Shown here in pieces: positions 59,284 to 64,000 of a DNA stretch of 64,000 nucleotides. Source of the DNA: CAZART01 sp964487555 (GTDB lineage: Bacteria > Bacteroidota > Rhodothermia > Rhodothermales > VXPQ01). The notes beneath the pieces are model-generated. The model was not told where the DNA came from, did not search any database, and saw nothing but the letters and a program-made list of their open reading frames with translations. Position numbers and translations under genes: made by a program. The stretch covers positions 1 through 64,000 of the forward strand of contig CAZART010000001.1 of NCBI GenBank assembly GCA_964487555.1. The letters run 5' to 3'. The number at the start of each line of letters is the position of its first letter. Position 1 is the first letter of the stretch.

Positions 59284-62200
59284 ATGGTCTTTCGTTCTTC
59301 GTCTCTCTCGGTTCTATTCGCGGCCGTCCTGACGCTCGGCGGCTTCCTTCAAGTCTATCTTGCGCACGCGCAAGTACAGGCGCAGCGCACGGCCGTTGAT
59401 CGACTCGCTCAGACGGCCCCGGGGTCACCCCATAGAACTTCAGTTTTCGCCGACGGCGACGAAAACTGGGATGACCGGTTCGGATTCCCGGGCGTCAGCG
59501 GTACCGTTTATGCAGTCGCTTCGGCGCCGAACGGCGACATCTACGTTGGTGGATATCTCTCCTCGGCCGGCGGCGCGCCGGTAAGCAACGTTGCCCGTTG
59601 GGACGGGCGGCGCTGGCATGCGCTCGACGAGGGCGTGAATGGCTACGTTCAAGCGATCGCTATTGCCCCGAACGGTGAGGTCTACATCGGCGGTGACTTT
59701 GTCAATGCCGGAACGCTGCGTGTGAACGGCCTCGCACGCTGGAATCCGGCCACCAAGGCTTGGTCGCAGGTCGGCTCGGGCGTGACCGATGAATACGGTG
59801 CCGGAGAAATTAACGCGCTGGCCTTCCAGGGCAACAATCTCTACCTCGCCGGCTCGTTCGTAAAGGCAGGCGGTCAATCCGTCTACAACTTGGCCATGTG
59901 GGACGGAACATCTTTCCAGGCGCTCGGCACCGGCATCGGCCGCTTTTCCTGGGACGGCACGTTTGAAGGAGGAAGTGGCGGCGTCAGCGCGCTCGCCGTC
60001 GACGGCGATCTCGTTTATGTGGGAGGCTTCTTCGAGGCCGTCGATGCCGGACAGGCTAATAGCATTGCGGCGTGGAACAGCGCCACGTCTTCATGGTCGA
60101 CGCTCAACGGAGGTGCCGACGCAGGCTATACGTACGCGTATCCCGGCACCGTGCACGCATTGGCTGCACGCGACGGCATCTTGTACGTGGGCGGGGATTT
60201 TGGATACGTCGGTCCGTTCGGCGCCGGCACGCCCGCGGCTGAAATCGCACGGTGGGACGGCACTGCATGGTCGGCGCTTGGAACCGGCCTTGAAGGTGCA
60301 TACGGTGCAAGCGTGAACACGGTCGCCATCCTCGGCGACGTGATTCACGTCGGCGGTGACTTCAACACGGCCGGCGGGCGCCAGGCTCGATACGTCGCGG
60401 GATGGCAGAACGGCGAATGGTTCGAACCGGCCGGAGGCTTCGGCGGTCGCGCTACGCGGATGGCCGCCGGCCCCGACGGCGCCCTGTATGTCGGCGGCGA
60501 CTGGGTAAACACGGCGGGAGACAACATCTACGTCGGAAGCATCGGCAAGCTGCATAACGGCGCATGGAAAGGCCTGGGTGAGGGCGTCGGATCTAACAGC
60601 ATTGCGGCGCGGATTCAAACGCTTGCCGCCGACGGCACGCGCCTCTACGCCGGCGGATATCCAACCCACGCCGGCAGCAATCCTGTCAGCGGCATCGCCG
60701 CGTGGAACGGTGCTGCGTGGGAAGCTATGGGCGTCGGCACCGGCGATACGTACGGCAGCGGCACAGTGATGGCCTCCGCCGTCGCTCCCAACGGCGAGAT
60801 CTATGTCGGAGGCACCTTCACGATGGCGGGGGGACAGAGCGCCAACCACATCGCCGTCTGGAATCCTGCCACGAGGACGTGGAGAGCCCTGGGCAGCGGC
60901 ACGAACGACGACGTGTACGCCATCGCCGTCGATGGTGGCGACGTCTACGTCGGCGGAGCGTTTACGGCGGCCGGCGGTGTTCTCGCTAATCGGATCGCAC
61001 GGTGGGACGGAACGCAGTGGCATGCGGTCGGAACGGGGGTGAATTATCCCGTGAAAGCCGTGGCGGTAGCTGACAACGGCGATCTGTATATCGGAGGCGA
61101 TTTCAACAAGGCCGGCGGATTCGATGCCAACGCCATTGCCGTTTGGAACGGCGCCAACTGGAGCGCGCTTGGGCGCGGCCTGATGAATGCCGGCGGCACG
61201 TATGGTGAAAGTGTCTACTCGATCGCCCTCGTAGGCACAGACCTCTACGTAGTCGGAGATTTCGTGACGGCCGGCACGTCGAGCGCCGCCGGTGTCGCGA
61301 AGTGGACGCAAGGCACGGGCTGGTCGGCGCTCGGTACAGGGCTCGGCGGCAACTGGCAGACGGGCAGGGCGCTCCTGCGCGATGGGAACCGGCTGTACGT
61401 GGGCGGTGATTTCAAGACGGCCGGTGGGCTGACGTCGAACAACATTGCGATATGGAACCTGGCGTCCTCCACATGGGAGGTCTTGGGATCCGGCGTCGAA
61501 GGGGAAGTGCAGGCACTGGCCCTTCTCGGCGGTGATCTCTATGTCGGCGGCGATATAAAGGCGGCGGGCGGCAAGGCGTCAACGGGGATCGCCCGCTGGT
61601 CCGACGGCACCGTTCAAGCAGTTGCCCGCTTCGGCGTCGACACTCAGGCGCTCAACTTCGGGGACGTTACCCTGGGCCAAGCGGTTCAACGGACCGTTAC
61701 CATCACGAACGACGCCACGGCCACGGCCACTTTGCAGATAACGGTGGCGGCACTCGCCGCTCCTTTTTCGATCGTGCGCGGCGGTGGTACGGCCACGCTG
61801 GCACCGGGAGCCGGGCATCAGGTCCTCGTCGGTTTCAGCCCCGCGGCGGCAGGCACCTACAACGAAACGATCAGCATCACGCACAACGGCGCGAACGCCG
61901 TCAGCCCTGCGTCCGTCGCGCTCACCGGCAAAGGCGTCTCGCGCGGCGGCGACGTCGTCGTCCTGCGGAACTTCGATCCGGCAGGGGCACAACAGCTTAT
62001 CTATGCTGAACGCGCCGTTCCGATCGATACCGGATTCGTCTTCGGGACGAATATTTACGGTGATCGGTCGAAGAGTGTGACCCTGGATCTGCCGGCCGGC
62101 AAGGCGTTCGGCCGAACGATCTCGGTTTCGCAGATCGACGTCTACTTTTCCTTCGTGAAGGCCGGCGTTTCCAACCAGACCTACACGCTTCACCTCTACG

Positions 62201-62871
62201 CCACGGATGAAGCCAACAAACCGGCCGGTTCGCCGGTCTTCTCGCAGACTTACAACCTGGCCGACGCCTCCGGCGATGATAATCCCGCCACCGTAGAGGC
62301 GGCGACGAGCCACACGTTCTCGCAGGCCGTCTCGATGACCCCACCCTTCGCCGTAGCGGTCGATTTTGGAGCGTACGGATCGGATGCGATTCTTGCCGCC
62401 GTGGCTGTGAACAATCCCGTCAATCAGCGCATCGAAAACGTCTGGGAGCAGTGGTCCGACGGCACGTGGCATAACGTGTCCGATGCCTGGACGGGTACGT
62501 ACAACAATGGCGTTCCGGTGCCGGGCTCCGGCAGCGCCGGGTGGCAACCGTGGATTGAGGCCCTCGCGGTAACCCCGACGTCCGCTGACGCGACCGACGA
62601 TCTGCCACGCGAATATCTGCTCGGACAGAACTACCCGAATCCGTTTAATCCATCGACGACGATTGAATTCGCGCTTCCCGCGGCCGGACCCGTATTGCTG
62701 CAGGTCTTCGATCTGACCGGCCGCGAAGTCGCAACGCTGATCGATACCCCCATGCCCGCCGGCACGCACTCCGTGCACTTCGAAGCCTCGGCACTGGCCA
62801 GCGGACTCTACGTGTACCGCCTGTCGGCCGGCCTGCACCAGGTGAGCCGTCTGCTGACGGTGCTCAAGTAA
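59284..62871 (+). CDS. Secreted beta-propeller protein with choice-of-anchor D domain and T9SS sorting tail
   Basis: ATG 59284 opens a signal peptide; the product has 1195 residues. About 14 blades follow, with the pattern xYVGGDFxxAGG, N-IARWDGTxW and LGxGV at ~45-residue spacing (to about residue 775). Next is an Ig-like choice-of-anchor D/HYDIN-type domain (about 784-885, LNFGDVTLGQAVQRTVTI), a beta-rich region (about 890-1100), and a C-terminal type IX sorting domain with QNYPNPFNPSTTIEF, LFDLTGRE-type VFDLTGREVATLID and GLYVYRL. It is exported to the cell surface or medium via T9SS and probably binds glycans or proteins. The frame continues upstream to 59221. Confidence 0.9.
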   Translation: MVFRSSSLSVLFAAVLTLGGFLQVYLAHAQVQAQRTAVDRLAQTAPGSPHRTSVFADGDENWDDRFGFPGVSGTVYAVASAPNGDIYVGGYLSSAGGAPVSNVARWDGRRWHALDEGVNGYVQAIAIAPNGEVYIGGDFVNAGTLRVNGLARWNPATKAWSQVGSGVTDEYGAGEINALAFQGNNLYLAGSFVKAGGQSVYNLAMWDGTSFQALGTGIGRFSWDGTFEGGSGGVSALAVDGDLVYVGGFFEAVDAGQANSIAAWNSATSSWSTLNGGADAGYTYAYPGTVHALAARDGILYVGGDFGYVGPFGAGTPAAEIARWDGTAWSALGTGLEGAYGASVNTVAILGDVIHVGGDFNTAGGRQARYVAGWQNGEWFEPAGGFGGRATRMAAGPDGALYVGGDWVNTAGDNIYVGSIGKLHNGAWKGLGEGVGSNSIAARIQTLAADGTRLYAGGYPTHAGSNPVSGIAAWNGAAWEAMGVGTGDTYGSGTVMASAVAPNGEIYVGGTFTMAGGQSANHIAVWNPATRTWRALGSGTNDDVYAIAVDGGDVYVGGAFTAAGGVLANRIARWDGTQWHAVGTGVNYPVKAVAVADNGDLYIGGDFNKAGGFDANAIAVWNGANWSALGRGLMNAGGTYGESVYSIALVGTDLYVVGDFVTAGTSSAAGVAKWTQGTGWSALGTGLGGNWQTGRALLRDGNRLYVGGDFKTAGGLTSNNIAIWNLASSTWEVLGSGVEGEVQALALLGGDLYVGGDIKAAGGKASTGIARWSDGTVQAVARFGVDTQALNFGDVTLGQAVQRTVTITNDATATATLQITVAALAAPFSIVRGGGTATLAPGAGHQVLVGFSPAAAGTYNETISITHNGANAVSPASVALTGKGVSRGGDVVVLRNFDPAGAQQLIYAERAVPIDTGFVFGTNIYGDRSKSVTLDLPAGKAFGRTISVSQIDVYFSFVKAGVSNQTYTLHLYATDEANKPAGSPVFSQTYNLADASGDDNPATVEAATSHTFSQAVSMTPPFAVAVDFGAYGSDAILAAVAVNNPVNQRIENVWEQWSDGTWHNVSDAWTGTYNNGVPVPGSGSAGWQPWIEALAVTPTSADATDDLPREYLLGQNYPNPFNPSTTIEFALPAAGPVLLQVFDLTGREVATLIDTPMPAGTHSVHFEASALASGLYVYRLSAGLHQVSRLLTVLK

Positions 62872-63264
62872 ATGCCGAACGACCTGGCTATGCTCGTCAG
62901 CCCGACACTGCGCATTACCGCTTTCGCGCTACTGATCGCGGCAGGCGTGTCGGTGGCGGGCTGCTGTGCGTCGCATGCTTCTGTGGATGATTCGATGCAT
63001 GACGTCGCTCACAAACTGGACGCCCCGCTCCGCGCGGAACTGCGCGGCGCGAGGGAGCACGCCGTCATCGGTGTCCTGCTCGGTCTGGAGAGCGCCTCCG
63101 AGGAGCACTTGAGCCGGCTCATCAACGACGGTCTCGAAATTCAGACCACCACGGCAAACATCGTAACGGCGCGCGGAACGCGCGGCGCGATCCTCCGTGC
63201 GGCTCGAAACACGTTTGTCCAACGCATCGATCTCAGCCGGGAACGTCCCGGCTCCAACTCTTGA
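62872..63264 (+). CDS. Small lipoprotein resembling a subtilase propeptide (I9-like inhibitor candidate)
   Basis: The 130-residue protein begins right after the upstream stop codon (TAA then ATG). It has a signal peptide with lipobox VAGC near residue 31, hence likely a lipid-anchored mature chain of ~100 residues. Its C-terminal half (AVIGVLLGLESAS, GLEIQTTTANIVTARG, ILRAARNTFVQRIDLS) aligns by eye with the prodomain of the next gene (DVLVEMATGAS, GAQIRTRIGDIVVAR, LDAARDIMRVEAS). No peptidase site is present. It may act in trans as inhibitor or folding helper of the downstream subtilase. This is inference from sequence and position. Confidence 0.65.
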   Translation: MPNDLAMLVSPTLRITAFALLIAAGVSVAGCCASHASVDDSMHDVAHKLDAPLRAELRGAREHAVIGVLLGLESASEEHLSRLINDGLEIQTTTANIVTARGTRGAILRAARNTFVQRIDLSRERPGSNS

Positions 63265-63305
63265 ATCCTAACCCACCTCACGACCGCCGCGGCCGGCACC
63301 CATCT

Positions 63306-64000
63306 ATGAACCGGACCCTGTTCGCCTTTCTTATCTGCCTCCTCGTGGTTGACTTCTCATCCGCCCAGGACCTTAGCCGTTTTCGACAGGACGCAAAAGG
63401 ACTCGATCTCACGCCGCTCGAAAGGTCGGTCGGGGAGGTACGATCGGCCTCGAAATTTAACAAGCTCGATGCGCATGCTCGGCAGATCGTGATCGGGCTG
63501 GAACTGATGAACAAGCAACGCACGAATCGGATGCTAGACGAAATCGATGATTTCATTAGCACCCATCGTTCCGGCGGCCGCACGTACGTCGACGTTCTCG
63601 TCGAGATGGCGACCGGCGCCTCGACCCGTGAACTGGACGCGGCCGGCGCTCAGATCCGGACGCGCATCGGCGACATCGTCGTGGCGCGGGTGCCGGTGGA
63701 GCGCCTGGCCGAGCTCGATGCCGCGCGCGACATCATGCGCGTCGAAGCCTCCATCAAGCGGCGCGCGTACAACGAAGCGGCCCGCGCCGAGACCGGCGTC
63801 GATCTCGTCCACGCCGGTACAGGACTTCCTCGCGCCTTCCGCGGAGAAGGTGTCGTTGTGGGCGTTCTCGACACCGGCGTCGACGCAACACACCCCGACT
63901 TCAGCACCGTCGGCGGTACAAGGATTCAATACCTCCTCGAGTACACGCAGGACGGCGGCCAGAAAGAGTGGACGAAGGCTCAAATCGATGCCGACCCGAC
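63306..64000 (+). CDS. S8 family subtilisin-like serine peptidase, N-terminal part (3' cut by window)
   Basis: ATG 63306 starts a frame open to the window end (231 full codons visible). It has a signal peptide ending SSAQ, a propeptide-like region (about 25-175) with GGRTYVDVLVEMATGAS, and the start of the peptidase domain with GVVVGVLDTGVDATHPDF, which holds the catalytic Asp of the Asp-His-Ser triad. The His and Ser motifs lie beyond the window. It is 41 bp downstream of the propeptide-like lipoprotein and probably follows it on one transcript with the secreted propeller protein. Confidence 0.88.
   Translation, partial: MNRTLFAFLICLLVVDFSSAQDLSRFRQDAKGLDLTPLERSVGEVRSASKFNKLDAHARQIVIGLELMNKQRTNRMLDEIDDFISTHRSGGRTYVDVLVEMATGASTRELDAAGAQIRTRIGDIVVARVPVERLAELDAARDIMRVEASIKRRAYNEAARAETGVDLVHAGTGLPRAFRGEGVVVGVLDTGVDATHPDFSTVGGTRIQYLLEYTQDGGQKEWTKAQIDADP

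Overview
The window looks like a chromosomal scaffold from a Rhodothermia/Rhodothermaeota-type member of the Bacteroidota lineage. The grounds are high-GC coding DNA, few recognisable Shine-Dalgarno sites, one promoter close to the Bacteroidota form (TTG about 20 nt before TAnnTTTG), several large FtsX-type permeases, DUF5916 and DUF5686 outer-membrane proteins, and a type IX secretion sorting tail containing NYPNPFNPSTT. No tRNA, rRNA, CRISPR array, insertion sequence or prophage was found. One 100-N scaffold gap (36618-36717) lies inside a tandem repeat. The lineage is inferred from gene content, not from a marker gene.

Layout. 1-2.9 kb: end of a Gfo/Idh/MocA oxidoreductase, a Na+/Ca2+ exchanger and a GAF-SpoIIE phosphatase. 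3-10.4 kb, all on the minus strand: a FrnE-like thiol oxidoreductase, a VanX/DdpX-like D-Ala-D-Ala dipeptidase, a DUF5916 protein, and a blaI-blaR1 pair whose BlaR1 has a DUF4097 beta-helix instead of a penicillin-binding sensor. Similar pseudo-palindromes flank the blaI promoter, precede the DUF5916 gene, and recur upstream of a distant permease (55.5 kb), suggesting a BlaI envelope-stress regulon. 10.5-17.2 kb: crcB-DUF190, a GH140/DUF4038 hydrolase, a class A PBP with a long basic N-terminus and an amidohydrolase. 17.4-21.7 kb: a HEPN/MNT toxin-antitoxin pair convergent with a permease-PadR operon and a permease remnant. 21.9-27.7 kb: sugar-type oxidoreductase, SIS isomerase, SDR, MetE-like enzyme, UlaG-like lactonase and SET protein. 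28-36.5 kb: orphan sugar-binding lipoprotein, VIT-VWA protein, ECF sigma factor with FecR-type anti-sigma, intradiol dioxygenase-fold protein, DHFR/RibD-like protein and Pif1-like helicase. 36.5-37.1 kb: a 25-bp minisatellite and a cluster of GTATTAC heptamers. 37.2-46.9 kb: DUF5686, M20 peptidase and Kelch lipoprotein operon; permease with a truncated duplicate; a two-domain lipoprotein; a beta-barrel. 47-48.1 kb: DAHP synthase behind a Phe/Tyr leader peptide and attenuator. 48.2-55.4 kb: S9 peptidase, small membrane protein, M20D amidohydrolase and a third permease. 55.7-64 kb: an ECF sigma factor-Ser/Thr kinase operon divergent from a secreted beta-propeller protein, a small lipoprotein resembling a subtilase propeptide, and a subtilase cut by the window end.

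Themes. The window is rich in envelope and extracellular functions (wall enzymes, secreted peptidases, permeases, sensors). Short tandem duplications recur between genes or at gene starts. The strongest system-level signals are the aroF attenuator, the BlaI operator set with the unusual BlaR1, and the propeptide-like lipoprotein beside a subtilase.
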